Of a stretch of DNA of 64,000 nucleotides, positions 50,621 through 63,933 are shown in pieces. The notes beneath the pieces were generated by a model, which saw nothing but the letters and a program-made list of their open reading frames with translations, did no database searches and was not told the DNA's origin. Within the stretch, counting starts at the first letter, position 1. Each line of letters begins with the position of its first letter. This DNA comes from Rhodococcus sp. SMB37 (GTDB lineage: Bacteria > Actinomycetota > Actinomycetes > Mycobacteriales > Mycobacteriaceae). The stretch spans positions 62,001 to 126,000 of the forward strand of contig NZ_SLVY01000001.1 of the NCBI RefSeq assembly GCF_004345605.1, given 5' to 3'. A program made the position numbers and the translations under genes.

Positions 50621-51601
50621 TCAGAAGTTGCTCTGGATGATCATTTCGGGGATGCCGGTGCCCAGAGCCACGGGAACACACTCCCCGAGCGGGTAGCGGT
50701 CCGGATCGAGGACGTGCCGCATCAACGACAGCGCGAACGGATCGTAAACCATGTTGAAATGCCCGGTCAGGTTCTGCGGGCACAGATCCTGGATCACGTA
50801 GTTCACCGCACCACCGCTGCGCAGTGCGACGTTGCCTGCGGGTTGGATCACCTCGTCGACATTCGTGCCGATCGTCGTGTACCGCACCCCGGGCACCGTA
50901 TCGGTGGGAGTGTTGACCTCGGCGAGCAACTCCGAACCCTCGAGTTGCTGGACGAGTGCTACGGAGAACGACTCCTCTGCGATCTCCGACGCACCGGGCA
51001 CCAGAGCTGCAGCGGCCCCGAGACCGTAGAAGGTGCCTCCGTAGCTCGGGGACGCGACACCTACCCAGCGGTCGACGACGTCGGCAGCGCCGAGTTCGTT
51101 GATGTAGTAACGGGCGACGGTGGCGCCCTGCGAGTAGCCGAGGAGGTCGACCTCGTCGGCACCGGTGGCCGCGCGTACGGTGTCGACGAAGCCGCCGAGC
51201 TGAGCGGCGCTGACACGGATGTCTCCCGTGCCGTACTCCTCGTCGCCCGCGGCGAGGCCGTAGTCCAGGACGAACACGCACCAGCCGGACTCCACGAGCA
51301 GTGGGGCAAGAGCAGCGAAGTCCGAGTAGCTGTTGGAATCGGTGCCGTGAACCAAGATCACCGGCTTGGGGTGTTCGCTCGAAGGCCGGCAGGTGAAGTC
51401 GTTGGTGCCGGCCGGTGCTGCACCCCGGTGATTGTCGGCGTACTCGGCGGCCTCTGCGTGCGTGTGCACTACCGGACCGGGGGTCGCAGGGACGAACTCG
51501 GTGGAGCTTCCGGCGGGTTGTGCACCTGCCGGCCCCGCGACGAGAGCAAGGGTGCACAGTGCACCCACCACCGCCGCACCCACTGTCCGATGTGTCCGCA
51601 C
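50621..51601 (-). CDS. Secreted lipase/esterase (alpha/beta hydrolase)
   Basis: This 326-residue protein has a Sec signal peptide (about 1-27, AALVAGPAGAQ region) and an alpha/beta-hydrolase fold. The oxyanion-hole segment is VILVHGTDSN (81-90) and the nucleophile elbow GYSQGA carries Ser157. It resembles class-2 type triacylglycerol lipases. Four or more cysteines (near 71, 108 and two close to the C-terminus) could form disulfides, fitting export. GTG at 51601 has GGAAGGAAG upstream. It is divergent from the NUDIX gene. Confidence 0.87.
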   Translation of the reverse strand: MRTHRTVGAAVVGALCTLALVAGPAGAQPAGSSTEFVPATPGPVVHTHAEAAEYADNHRGAAPAGTNDFTCRPSSEHPKPVILVHGTDSNSYSDFAALAPLLVESGWCVFVLDYGLAAGDEEYGTGDIRVSAAQLGGFVDTVRAATGADEVDLLGYSQGATVARYYINELGAADVVDRWVGVASPSYGGTFYGLGAAAALVPGASEIAEESFSVALVQQLEGSELLAEVNTPTDTVPGVRYTTIGTNVDEVIQPAGNVALRSGGAVNYVIQDLCPQNLTGHFNMVYDPFALSLMRHVLDPDRYPLGECVPVALGTGIPEMIIQSNF

Positions 51602-51716
51602 AGCGTCTTCCTTCCTCTGAACCCGACCCCGACACTATTGTGACCTGGAACAGTGGGCCTGTCTCGCCGACATGAGCCTCCACAGGGAGAGGGGTGGGTC
51701 ACCCACGAGACGCGGC

Positions 51717-51722
51717 TAGCAT
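51717..51722 (+). promoter_or_regulatory. -10 hexamer of the NUDIX gene, leaderless start
   Basis: TAGCAT is followed by six bases and then GTG 51729, the geometry of a leaderless transcript. Confidence 0.5.
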
Positions 51723-51728
51723 GTCGGG

Positions 51729-52148
51729 GTGGCAACGACCGGAGTGATCACCGTCAGTGCAGTGGTGTTGAGGAACGCAGCGGGATCGTCGGTGCTGACG
51801 GTCCGCAAGCGCGGAACCACCAGCTTCATGTTTCCCGGCGGCAAACCCGAACCGGGCGAGACCGCCGCCGAGACACTCATCCGTGAATTGGAGGAGGAAC
51901 TGGGGGTGAACTTGGATCCCGCCGCGCTGCGTCCGCTCGGGGTGTTCCGGGCCGCAGCGGCCAACGAAACCGGTTTCGAAGTCGAAGCCACCGTCTTCGA
52001 ACATCCGACGGTGCCGATCGGCGGCCCGGCCGCGGAGATCGACGAGGTCCGCTGGCTCGACCTCGGTCTCGAGATCATCCCCGACGACATCGCGCCGCTG
52101 ACCGCACTGATGCTCCCCGCGCTGCGTGCCGATCCGCGGGAGCGCTGA
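51729..52148 (+). CDS. NUDIX hydrolase
   Basis: This 139-residue enzyme has a full NUDIX box: GKPEPGETAAETLIRELEEE followed by LGV (about 36-58), with all catalytic glutamates. Substrates of the family are nucleoside diphosphate derivatives, and the exact one cannot be told. A short C-terminal EIDEVRWLDLG segment is typical of MutT-like members. GTG at 51729 is set by the leaderless promoter. It converges on priA with ten bases between. Confidence 0.92.
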   Translation: MATTGVITVSAVVLRNAAGSSVLTVRKRGTTSFMFPGGKPEPGETAAETLIRELEEELGVNLDPAALRPLGVFRAAAANETGFEVEATVFEHPTVPIGGPAAEIDEVRWLDLGLEIIPDDIAPLTALMLPALRADPRER

Positions 52149-52158
52149 CCTTCTCCGG

Positions 52159-54180
52159 CTAGCCGATCTTCGGCGGGTCCATCTGCACGCGCAGCGGCCC
52201 GCTCGCGCGGCGCGCGGTACGCGTCGCCTGGGCCTGACGCAGTGCCAGGCCGAGCTCCCGCCCGCGAGTGCGCGCAACCCTGATGAGCATGCGGTGCACG
52301 TCGTCGGGCTCGGGATCGTCGGCGCTGAACGGCAGTCGCTGACCGGGCGGCAGCGGCACCGGCCCGAGCACTTCTGCGCCCTCCGGGAGATGTGTGGCCT
52401 CGATCAGCTCGGCAACTGCCGCCGATCCCCCATCGATGGCCGCCATGTGCACAGCCGGCGGGAAGCCCACCTCGGCGCGCTCCTCGACCTCGGTCCGAGC
52501 GTGTCCCACCGGGTCCCAGCGCACGAGCGCCTGCACGGTGGGGATCCCGGAGTCGGCGACCACGACCACCTGACCGCCGTCCGAGAACGAGCGCACCAGG
52601 GCCGACGCGGTGAGCCATCTGCGCATCGTCTCTTCCGCGGCCCTCAGGTCTGCGCGCCCGAGCAATGCCCACCCATCCAGCAGAAGCGCGGCACCGTATC
52701 CCCCGGGCGCGACCGGTTCCGCGCCGACGGTGGACACGACGAGTGCCGCTCCTTCCGGAGCAACGGCTTTCACGTCCGCTCCACCCGAGATCACCACCGG
52801 CACACCGGGGAACGCGCGACCCAATTCCTCGGCGGTACGTCCCGCGCCGACCACGACGGCACGCAACGACCGGGCACCGCAGGCATGGCACCGATGGGTG
52901 GCGTCGGCGACTCCGCACCAGCGGCAGGCCGGCACGGCCGCGCCGTCGGGTCCACCCGAGGACGGCAGGGCCAGGGGTCCGTTGCAGCGTCTGCACCGGG
53001 CAGGTGCTCGGCACTTTCCGCATGCCAGCGCGGGGACGTAGCCGCGGCGCGGTACCTGCACCAGCACGCCGTGGCCGGCGCCGAGCGCGGTTCGGGCCGC
53101 GGTGAAGGCGATCGCGGGGAGCCGGGCCGCGCGGGCCGCGGGATCACGGGCCAACGCCTGGTCACTGTCGGCGAGCGCGGTGACCTTCGGCGCCCACGCG
53201 CGCAACACGTCGCGGGATGGGACGAGATCGTGTGCCCATCCGGCCTCGACGAGGGCCTGGGTCTCGGCGGTGCGGGCGTGCCCGGCGATGACAACCGACG
53301 CGCTCGTCGCGTGGGCGCGAAGCGCCGCGACCTCCCGGGTGTGTGGGTAGGGCGAGCGTGGTTCACAGTGCAGGTCGTCGCCGTCGTCCCACACGACGAG
53401 CAGCCCGATACGCGGTGTGGGTGCGAACACCGCGGCGCGGGTACCGACGACGATGCGGGCCGAGCCGCGCAATGCGGCGAGCCAGCGTCGATACCGCTCG
53501 GCCGGGCCGAGCCCTGCGGCGAGACCGACGACGTGGTCGGCACCGGACACATCGACACACGCGGCCAGTACTCGATCGAGGTCGCGCTGATCGGGAACGA
53601 CGAGGACCGCGGCGCGGTCGGTGGATGCGACGAACGCGGCGAGTTCAGCGAGCCGGCGTGGCCAGTCTTCCCCGGGCAGCGCCTGCCATGCGGCACGAAC
53701 CGTGCGACCGGCGCCCAGGGCTTCGAGGAAGTTCTCGCCGTGCCGATAACGCACCCATGCCGCGTGATCCATCTCGGGTACCGCTGGTACGTCGGTGACT
53801 CGGGGGGCTTCGGCTTCGACGCGGGCGTGGCGCGGCGGGACCGCGAGCCGTAACACGTCGGCGCGGATTCCGGCGTAGCGGGTGGCCACCTCGTCGGCGA
53901 GTTCGACGATCTCCTCGGTGAGAACTACCTCGCCGGACACCACGCGGTCGAGCCAGCCGAGTTTTCCTGGATGGTCACTCGTGGCGACTCGGGACAGGAG
54001 GAATCCGTCGACGAGTCGCCCCGCGAACCGCACACGCACGCGGACGCCCGGTCGGGCATCCGCGTCGAGGTCGTGCGGGATCAGGTAGTCGAATTCGCGG
54101 TCGAGGTGCTGCAGCGGAAGCAACGGAAGTACCCGTGCGACCGGGTCGGCCTCGGCGGCGCGGCGCGGTTCGGCCACCAC
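52159..54180 (-). CDS. priA: Primosomal protein N' PriA, actinobacterial helicase-dead form
   Basis: This 673-residue protein has the PriA DNA-binding N-terminal domain (LPLQHLDREFDYLIPHDL) and the zinc-binding cysteine cluster CGKCRAPARCRRC ... CRWC ... CHAC near 380-435. The ATP-binding Walker A and the DEAH-like motif are not recognisable: VVWDDGDDLHCE replaces the usual acidic box. Actinobacterial PriA proteins are known to lack these, so it probably guides replisome loading without unwinding. GTG at 54180 (or 54177) is 15 bases after the metK stop. Confidence 0.93.
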   Translation of the reverse strand: MVAEPRRAAEADPVARVLPLLPLQHLDREFDYLIPHDLDADARPGVRVRVRFAGRLVDGFLLSRVATSDHPGKLGWLDRVVSGEVVLTEEIVELADEVATRYAGIRADVLRLAVPPRHARVEAEAPRVTDVPAVPEMDHAAWVRYRHGENFLEALGAGRTVRAAWQALPGEDWPRRLAELAAFVASTDRAAVLVVPDQRDLDRVLAACVDVSGADHVVGLAAGLGPAERYRRWLAALRGSARIVVGTRAAVFAPTPRIGLLVVWDDGDDLHCEPRSPYPHTREVAALRAHATSASVVIAGHARTAETQALVEAGWAHDLVPSRDVLRAWAPKVTALADSDQALARDPAARAARLPAIAFTAARTALGAGHGVLVQVPRRGYVPALACGKCRAPARCRRCNGPLALPSSGGPDGAAVPACRWCGVADATHRCHACGARSLRAVVVGAGRTAEELGRAFPGVPVVISGGADVKAVAPEGAALVVSTVGAEPVAPGGYGAALLLDGWALLGRADLRAAEETMRRWLTASALVRSFSDGGQVVVVADSGIPTVQALVRWDPVGHARTEVEERAEVGFPPAVHMAAIDGGSAAVAELIEATHLPEGAEVLGPVPLPPGQRLPFSADDPEPDDVHRMLIRVARTRGRELGLALRQAQATRTARRASGPLRVQMDPPKIG

Positions 54181-54195
54181 TGGCCCGTCGCCGGG

Positions 54196-55410
54196 TTACA
54201 GACCGGCAGCCGCGCGGAGCTTCTCGGCGCGGTCGATGCTCTCCCACGGCAGGGAGATGTCGGTGCGGCCGAAGTGGCCGTACGCAGCGGTCTGCGCGTA
54301 GATCGGGCGCAGCAGATCGAGGTCGCGGATGATCGCGCCGGGACGCAGATCGAACACCTCGCCGATGGCCTGCTGGATCTGCGCGGGATCTGTCTTCTCG
54401 GTGCCGAAGGTCTCCACGAACAGGCCCACGGGCGCGGCCTTCCCGATGGCATAGGCGACCTGCACCTCGATGCGGTCGGCCAGCCCGGCGGCGACGGCGT
54501 TCTTCGCGACCCACCGCATGGCGTAGGCGGCCGAACGGTCGACCTTCGACGGGTCCTTTCCGGAGAACGCACCGCCGCCGTGGCGGGCCATGCCACCGTA
54601 GGTGTCGACGATGATCTTGCGACCGGTCAGGCCGGCGTCGCCCATGGGGCCGCCCAGCACGAACGACCCCGACGGGTTGACCAGCAACCGGATGTCGGAG
54701 GTGTCGAGCTGCGCGAGGTTCGGGTCGGCCAACACGGCGTCGACGACATGGCTGCGCAGGTCGGGGGCGAGCAGGTTGTTCAGGTCGATGTCCGCGGCGT
54801 GCTGCGTGGAGATGACGATGGTGTCGAGGCGAACCGGAGTGTCACCGTCGTACTCGATGGTTACCTGGGTCTTGCCGTCGGGCCGCAGGTAGGGAAGCAC
54901 TCCGGTCTTGCGGACCTCCGTGAGGCGGCGGGCGAGCCGGTGCGACAGGGAGATCGGAAGAGGCATCAGTTCCGGGGTATCGGAGCAGGCGTAGCCGAAC
55001 ATCAGGCCCTGGTCGCCGGCACCCTGAAGGGCCACCTCGTCGTCGGTCAGCGTGCCGGTACGTGCTTCGTGGGAGACGTCGACGCCGCCCGCAATTTCCG
55101 GCGACTGTGCACCGATCGCGACATTGACGCCGCACGAGTTTCCGTCGAACCCTTTGGAGGACGAGTCGTATCCGACTTCGAGGACACGGTCGCGCACGAT
55201 CTTGGGGATGTCCGCGTAGGCGGAGGTCGTGACTTCACCGACGACGTGGACCTGCCCGGTGGTGACCAGGGTTTCCACCGCCACGCGCGAGCGAGGATCC
55301 GCGGTGAGCAGCGCGTCGAGGACGGAGTCGCTGATCGCGTCACAGATCTTGTCCGGGTGTCCTTCTGTCACGGACTCACTGGTGAAAAGCCGACCGCCGG
55401 TCTTGCTCAC
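54196..55410 (-). CDS. metK: S-adenosylmethionine synthetase
   Basis: This 404-residue enzyme makes SAM from ATP and methionine. Motifs include [32 protein letters not shown] and [22 protein letters not shown] at 55410 has GGGAG five bases upstream. It precedes priA on the same strand. I recognise no SAM riboswitch in the 160 bases upstream. Confidence 0.97.
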   Translation of the reverse strand: MSKTGGRLFTSESVTEGHPDKICDAISDSVLDALLTADPRSRVAVETLVTTGQVHVVGEVTTSAYADIPKIVRDRVLEVGYDSSSKGFDGNSCGVNVAIGAQSPEIAGGVDVSHEARTGTLTDDEVALQGAGDQGLMFGYACSDTPELMPLPISLSHRLARRLTEVRKTGVLPYLRPDGKTQVTIEYDGDTPVRLDTIVISTQHAADIDLNNLLAPDLRSHVVDAVLADPNLAQLDTSDIRLLVNPSGSFVLGGPMGDAGLTGRKIIVDTYGGMARHGGGAFSGKDPSKVDRSAAYAMRWVAKNAVAAGLADRIEVQVAYAIGKAAPVGLFVETFGTEKTDPAQIQQAIGEVFDLRPGAIIRDLDLLRPIYAQTAAYGHFGRTDISLPWESIDRAEKLRAAAGL

Positions 55411-55571
55411 AGAACTCCCTCTCGACTGTTGGATGTAGCGCTGAACCGTACCTGGTGGAACACGAACGCTGCAGATCGGAACACATCCGACCCTGTGCCG
55501 ACGCTACTGCTCCCGGCGCGTCGGCGCGAGTGCTGAAAATCACTCGAGCAAAAGTATCGAGCGCGGCCCGA

Positions 55572-56843
55572 TCAACTCGACGGGGGAAGCAGCGGGCGCA
55601 ATGCGTCGAGCACGCGACTTGCCATCAGCGCCTTGGAGCCGTGCGCGAGCGCGGTCTCCGAGCCGTCTGCCGCGAGCAGCCATCCGTCGTTGTGGTCGAC
55701 TTCGAAGGCCTTGCCGTCACCGACCGCGTTGACCACGAGCAGATCGCATCCCTTGCGGGCGAGTTTCGCGCGGGCGTAGGTCAGGACGTCGCCCTGCTCG
55801 TCGCCGGTCTCGGCAGCGAACCCGACGATGACCGTCTCGGCCGACAGGGTGCCGTCGTTGCGGGACCGCACCAGGCCGGCGAGGATGTCGTCGTTCTTGG
55901 TCAGGGCCACCGAGTCCGGCTCCCCCGCCCCCTTCTTGATCTTGCTGCTGGCGAAGGCTGCCGGACGGAAATCGGCGACCGCCGCCGACATGATGACGGC
56001 ATCGGCACCGACGGCGTGTTTGGCGACGGCATCACCCATCTGCTGTGCGGTCTGGACCCGCACCACGTCGACGGCGGCCGGATCGTCGAGTCCGGCGACG
56101 GCCCCGGCGACCAGGGTGACGTCGGCGCCACGCTGCGCGGCGAGGCGTGCGAGCGCGTAGCCCTGCTTGCCGGAGCTGCGGTTGCCGAGGAAACGGACGG
56201 GGTCGAGCGGTTCACGAGTACCGCCGGCGGAGATCACCAGACGGCGACCGGCGAGGTCTCGGGGCAGCGCATCGGCACGCTCGAGCAGCAGCGAGGCGAG
56301 CGCGAAGATCTCGTCCGGTTCGGGCAGGCGCCCGGCTCCGGTGTCCTTACCGGTCAGGCGTCCCGACGCGGGCTCGACGACGATGTTGCCGCGGCGGCGC
56401 AGGGTGGCGACATTCTCAACCGTGGCGGGGTGTTCCCACATCTCGGTGTGCATCGCGGGCACGAACATCACCGGACAACGCGCAGTGAGCAGCGTCGCGG
56501 TCAGCAGATCGTCGGCGCGTCCCGTCGTGGCACGCGCCATCAGGTCGGCGGTCGCGGGGGCGATCACGACCAGGTCGGCCTCCTGCCCGAGCCGCACGTG
56601 CGGTACTTGAGGCACATCGGTGAACACACCTGTGTGCACAGGGTTCCCGGAAAGCGCTTCGAAGGTGGCACTACCGACGAATTCCAGAGCGGATTCGGTT
56701 GGCACGACTCGAACCTGGTGCCCGGACTCGGTGAGTGCACGGATCAGGGCACAGGACTTGTAGGCGGCGATGCCACCGGCAACCCCGACGACGACGCGAC
56801 GGCGCCCGGAGTCCGGGGCGCCGTCGACAGCCGGAGCGTTCAC
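55572..56843 (-). CDS. coaBC: Bifunctional phosphopantothenoylcysteine decarboxylase/synthetase (CoaBC)
   Basis: This 423-residue flavoprotein catalyses two steps of coenzyme A synthesis. The N-terminal CoaC part (about 1-190) shows [34 protein letters not shown] and a [16 protein letters not shown] lid. The C-terminal CoaB part has [27 protein letters not shown] and KIKKG, and [17 protein letters not shown] at 56843 overlaps the rpoZ stop (GTGA). Confidence 0.96.
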   Translation of the reverse strand: MNAPAVDGAPDSGRRRVVVGVAGGIAAYKSCALIRALTESGHQVRVVPTESALEFVGSATFEALSGNPVHTGVFTDVPQVPHVRLGQEADLVVIAPATADLMARATTGRADDLLTATLLTARCPVMFVPAMHTEMWEHPATVENVATLRRRGNIVVEPASGRLTGKDTGAGRLPEPDEIFALASLLLERADALPRDLAGRRLVISAGGTREPLDPVRFLGNRSSGKQGYALARLAAQRGADVTLVAGAVAGLDDPAAVDVVRVQTAQQMGDAVAKHAVGADAVIMSAAVADFRPAAFASSKIKKGAGEPDSVALTKNDDILAGLVRSRNDGTLSAETVIVGFAAETGDEQGDVLTYARAKLARKGCDLLVVNAVGDGKAFEVDHNDGWLLAADGSETALAHGSKALMASRVLDALRPLLPPSS

Positions 56844-57142
56844 TCGCCTTCGGTGTGCTCGAGCAGATCCGAGTGGATCTCGCGCATCGCGATCGACAGC
56901 GGCTTCTCCTGCAGGCCCGGCTCGACCAAGGGGCCGACGTACTCGAGGATGCCGTCGCCGAGCTGGTTGTAGTAGTCGTTGATCTGGCGGGCACGCTTGG
57001 CCGCGTAGATCACCAGCGCGTACTTCGAGGACGCACGCTCGAGCAGCTCGTCGATCGGCGGGTTGGTGATACCCAGCGGGGGGTCGTAGACCGGGAGGGC
57101 GTTGCCCGCCGTGTCGGTCGCGGCTGCCTGAATGCTGCTCAC
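56840..57142 (-). CDS. rpoZ: RNA polymerase omega subunit
   Basis: This 100-residue subunit helps assemble the beta prime subunit. It shows [20 protein letters not shown] and [19 protein letters not shown], the actinobacterial omega signature. GTG at 57142 has AGGAG eight bases upstream and gives [13 protein letters not shown]. The gene lies between gmk and coaBC, as in relatives. Confidence 0.95.
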   Translation of the reverse strand: MSSIQAAATDTAGNALPVYDPPLGITNPPIDELLERASSKYALVIYAAKRARQINDYYNQLGDGILEYVGPLVEPGLQEKPLSIAMREIHSDLLEHTEGE

Positions 57143-57233
57143 TCGGTGTTCTCCTGAGTATTGGCGGGAATGAAAACTGGGGCGGACGCGCACCCGAACC
57201 GCCCTCGACCGACGTATCGGTCGCGAACATCGG

Positions 57234-57845
57234 CTAGGTGACGTGGGGTCCAACCAACAAGGATACCAACTCTGCACAAGCGCGGTCGACATCGTCGTTG
57301 ACGATCACAGTGTCGAACTCGTCTTTCGCAGCGAGTTCGGTGCGCGCGGTCTCGAGCCGGCGGGCCACGACGTCGTCGGATTCGGTGCCACGACCGGTCA
57401 GGCGCTCGACGAGCACCTCCCAGCTGGGCGGTGCAAGGAACGCGAGTGTGGCCTCGGGCATCGCCGCGCGGACAGCGCGGGCTCCCGCGAGGTCGACCTC
57501 GACGAGGACGGGCCGTCCGGCGTCGAGAGCCTCCCTCACGGGTGCGGCCGGGGTTCCGGATCGTTGCAGGCCACCGTGGATGTCTGCCCATTCGAGTAAC
57601 TCGCCGTTGACGATCATGCGGTCGAAGGCATCCCGGGTGACGAAGTAGTAGTCGTGTCCCTCGACTTCGCCGGGTCGCGGGTCGCGCGTCGTCGCCGACA
57701 CGCTGAACAGCAGATCCGGGACGAGGGTGCGCAGGCGGCGCACGACAGTCGACTTCCCGACAGCGGAGGGGCCGGCCAGAACGACCAGCCGACCCCTTCG
57801 CGTCTCGGGTGCGCTGTCCGACACAGGTTGTGCGTCAGCTACCAC
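57234..57845 (-). CDS. gmk: Guanylate kinase
   Basis: This 203-residue kinase converts GMP to GDP. The P-loop is [15 protein letters not shown] (about 24-38). The GMP-binding motifs [20 protein letters not shown] and [11 protein letters not shown], and the lid region [16 protein letters not shown], follow. GTG at 57845 starts five bases after the mihF stop. It is separated from rpoZ by 91 bases. Confidence 0.96.
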   Translation of the reverse strand: MVADAQPVSDSAPETRRGRLVVLAGPSAVGKSTVVRRLRTLVPDLLFSVSATTRDPRPGEVEGHDYYFVTRDAFDRMIVNGELLEWADIHGGLQRSGTPAAPVREALDAGRPVLVEVDLAGARAVRAAMPEATLAFLAPPSWEVLVERLTGRGTESDDVVARRLETARTELAAKDEFDTVIVNDDVDRACAELVSLLVGPHVT

Positions 57846-57850
57846 GGTGC

Positions 57851-58171
57851 TCAGGCTTCGAAATCGAACCTGGCAAGCAGTGCCTTGCGCTGGCGATCGC
57901 CGAGTCCGCGCAGACGGCGGGTGGGAGCGATCTCCAGTTCGGTCATGATCTCCTGCGCCTTGACCTTGCCGACCTTCGGCAGTGCCTCGAGCAGGGCAGA
58001 CACCTTCATCTTGCCGAGGATCTCGTCGTTCTCGGCATCAGCGAGCACCTGCTTGAGGTCGGTGCCGCCACGCTTCAGGCGCTCCTTGAGCTCTGCCCGG
58101 GCACGACGGGCAGCAGCCGCCTTCTCCAGAGCAGCGGCGCGCTGCTCGTCAGTCAGCTGGGGAAGGGCCAC
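57851..58171 (-). CDS. mihF: Mycobacterial-type integration host factor MihF
   Basis: This 106-residue nucleoid-associated protein is all-helical with a basic N-terminal helix ([20 protein letters not shown]) and a helix-two-turn-helix region [20 protein letters not shown] followed by [14 protein letters not shown]. MihF/sIHF proteins bind and constrain DNA non-specifically and are essential in mycobacteria. GTG at 58171 has GGAGGA six bases upstream. It lies upstream of gmk, probably in the same operon. Confidence 0.95.
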   Translation of the reverse strand: MALPQLTDEQRAAALEKAAAARRARAELKERLKRGGTDLKQVLADAENDEILGKMKVSALLEALPKVGKVKAQEIMTELEIAPTRRLRGLGDRQRKALLARFDFEA

Positions 58172-58478
58172 GGTTCCTCCGTCTCATCGTTGGAAAACAG
58201 TCTTCGACCGCTGTAACCAGCGGCGATAGCGACCGTACTCACGCACGCCGACGATTGCGAACCCGACCCCCGCCGTTCCACTCGAAAATCCGTGCGGTAG
58301 TGCACGCGGATCCCGCAGCGCGTAACGCGCAGGTCGAAGCACTCCCAGAACGACCACCAACTCCCCCACCGAAGAAAAACCGCAGGTGAGAGGCACATGA
58401 CACCGCCTTGATCACCTTCCGGCGGCAGGTGCGCCCCGACGCCGCGCACGGAGCACAGCGTCCTCGGAGCGCGGCATG
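58172..58478. other. Intergenic region upstream of mihF
   Basis: This gap between the pyrF terminator and mihF holds no ORF I can support. The mihF promoter must lie here: a minus-strand TTCGCA followed 18 bases later by TACGGT (near 58230-58260) is one weak candidate. A leader of more than 50 bases is likely. Confidence 0.4.
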
Positions 58479-58518
58479 AAAAAAATCTGCGCCCTGCGCG
58501 TGTCGCGCAGGGCGCAGA
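58479..58518 (-). terminator. Rho-independent terminator of the carA-carB-pyrF operon
   Basis: A perfect 15-base stem (58486-58500 with 58504-58518) and a 3-base loop are followed, in the minus direction, by a run of seven T. It lies 53 bases past the pyrF stop. This is the only classical intrinsic terminator with a T-tract in the window. Confidence 0.92.
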
Positions 58519-58571
58519 GCTGGGAAAAGGCGTGCACCGTGCATGTTCAGGCCGTGGTCAGGCCCCGAGGG

Positions 58572-59410
58572 TCAGGCCCGGAGGAACGAGAACTCGTCGA
58601 CCGTGCGGGCCACCGCAGCGCGCAACGCCGCGACGGACGGCCCGGCACGCAACACCTCACGTGAGACGTTCGGCACCACCGACCGGAGCGCATCGCCCGC
58701 GAGACGACGCACGTCGTCCGCGGTACCGCCCTGCGCCCCCACTCCCGGCATCAGAATCGGCCCGTGCAGCTCACTGAGGTCCGGCGCGGCGCCCAGGGTT
58801 GCCCCGACCACCACACCCACCGACCCGAGAGGCTCGGCGCCCGCGTTGCGGGCGGCCGCTTCGTCGACCATCACCTGAGCAACGGTGCGGCCGTCCTCCA
58901 CCCTTGCGCGTTGCACCTGGGCGCCCTCAGGGTTGGAGGTGGCCGCGAGCACGAACACCCCACGCTGGGTCTGTGCGGCCAGCTCCAGGGCCGGAGCGAG
59001 CGCTCCGAAGCCCAGGTAGGGCGATACCGTGACAGCGTCGGAGCGCAACTCAGAAGTGCAGGAGAGCCAGGCACGTGCGTAGGCGTCCATCGTCGAGCCG
59101 ATGTCACCCCGTTTGGCGTCGGCGAGCACCAGGGTGCCCGAACTCCGCAGCGCTCCGATGGTGCGTTCGAGGACGGCGATTCCCGCCGACCCGAACGCCT
59201 CGAAGAACGCCACCTGCGGCTTGACCAGTGCGACCCCGTCGAACGCCTCGACGCACCGTTCACTGAACGTCTCGAGCCCGGCTACATCGACGGACAGGCC
59301 CCATTCGCTGAGCAGCTGCGGGTGCGGGTCGATGCCCACGCACAGCGGCCCACGCTCGGCCAGAGCCGACGCGAGCCGCTCCCCGAACGGCGTCCCAGGT
59401 GTGTGCTCGG

Positions 59411-59414
<4 letters not shown>
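58572..59414 (-). CDS. pyrF: Orotidine 5'-phosphate decarboxylase (type 2)
   Basis: This 280-residue enzyme makes UMP from OMP. The catalytic motif is [17 protein letters not shown] and the phosphate-binding end [11 protein letters not shown]. The length matches the type 2 (mycobacterial) form. GTG at 59414 overlaps the carB stop (GTGA). It is the last gene of the operon. Confidence 0.96.
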
Positions 59415-62748
<3,334 letters not shown>

Positions 62749-62749
<1 letters not shown>

Positions 62750-63933
62750 CAGTTCTTCTCTCCCTCGAGCATGCGGGTGAAACGGTCGAACAGGTAGGCG
62801 GCGTCATGCGGTCCGGCGGCCGCTTCCGGGTGGTACTGCACGGAGAACGCGGAGCCGTCGGCGAGCTTGACGCCTTCGACGGCGCCGTCATTGGCACATG
62901 TGTGGCTGACCACCGCGCGTCCGAACGGGGTGTCGAACTCCTGGCCCGCCTCCCCTTCGAGCGCGAACCCGTGGTTCTGCGCGGTGATGGCGATTCGGCC
63001 GGTCTCGTGTTCGACGACCGGGATGTTGATGCCGCGGTGGCCGAACTTCATCTTGTAGGTGTCCAGTCCCAGCGCGCGGCCGAGGATCTGGTTGCCGAAG
63101 CAGATTCCGAACAACGGCAGACCCTGCCCGAGCACTTCCTTCGTCAGGTGCACCGCGCCGTCGGCGGTGGCCGGGTCGCCGGGTCCGTTGGACAGGAACA
63201 CGCCGTCGGCCTTCAGATCCAGGATGTCGTGCAGCGTCGCGGTGGACGGCAGCACATGCACGCGGATACCGCGCTGCGCGAACATACGCGGGGTGTTGGT
63301 CTTGATGCCGAGGTCGATCGCCGCGACGGTGAAGCGGGCGTCACCGACGGTGGGTTCGACGACGTATCCGGTGCTGGTGCTCACCTCACCGGCGAGGTCG
63401 GCGCCGAGCATCGACGGCTGGCTCTTGACGCGATCGAGGAGGGCGTCGATGTCGAGGTCGTCACCTTTCCATGCGAGGGTGTCGCCGGAGAACACGCCCG
63501 CGCGCATCGACCCGCGGGTGCGCAGGTGCCGCACAAGCGCGCGGGTGTCGATGCCCGCGAGACCGACGACGTCCTGTCGCTCGAGTTCGTCCTGCAGCGA
63601 TCCGGTGGCACGCCAGCTCGACGTGCGGCGGGACGGATCGCGGACCACGAATCCGGCCACCCAGATCTTCGATTCAGAGGCCTCGCCGGTCGGCCCGACC
63701 GATTCGTTGTCTTCCTGGTTCCAGCCGGTGTTGCCGATCTGCGGCGCGGTGGCCACGACGATCTGGCGGTGGTAGCTGGGGTCGGTCAAAGTTTCCTGGT
63801 ATCCGGTCATGCCGGTGCTGAACACGGCCTCGCCGAGGGTCTGCCCGACCGCGCCGAAAGGGATACCTCGGAAGACGCGCCCGTCCTCGAGGACCAACAC
63901 TGCGGTGCCACCGCCGAATGTTCTGCCGCTCAT
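62749..63933 (-). CDS. carA: Carbamoyl phosphate synthase small subunit
   Basis: This 394-residue glutaminase subunit passes ammonia to CarB. The N-terminal domain begins [18 protein letters not shown]. The class I glutamine amidotransferase domain has the nucleophile cysteine in [15 protein letters not shown] and the catalytic histidine and glutamate in [14 protein letters not shown] at 63933 has GGAG seven bases upstream and overlaps a stop in another frame that probably ends the upstream gene. Confidence 0.97.

Noticed and set aside
55411-55571. SAM-responsive riboswitch upstream of metK
   Set aside because: No arrangement of helices like SAM-I, SAM-II or SAM-IV could be seen. Only a weak 6-bp hairpin near coaBC is present.
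58239-58544. A 101-codon minus-strand frame between pyrF and mihF
   Set aside because: It runs through the pyrF terminator hairpin, has no ribosome binding site and encodes an Arg/Gly/Ala-rich product without family resemblance.
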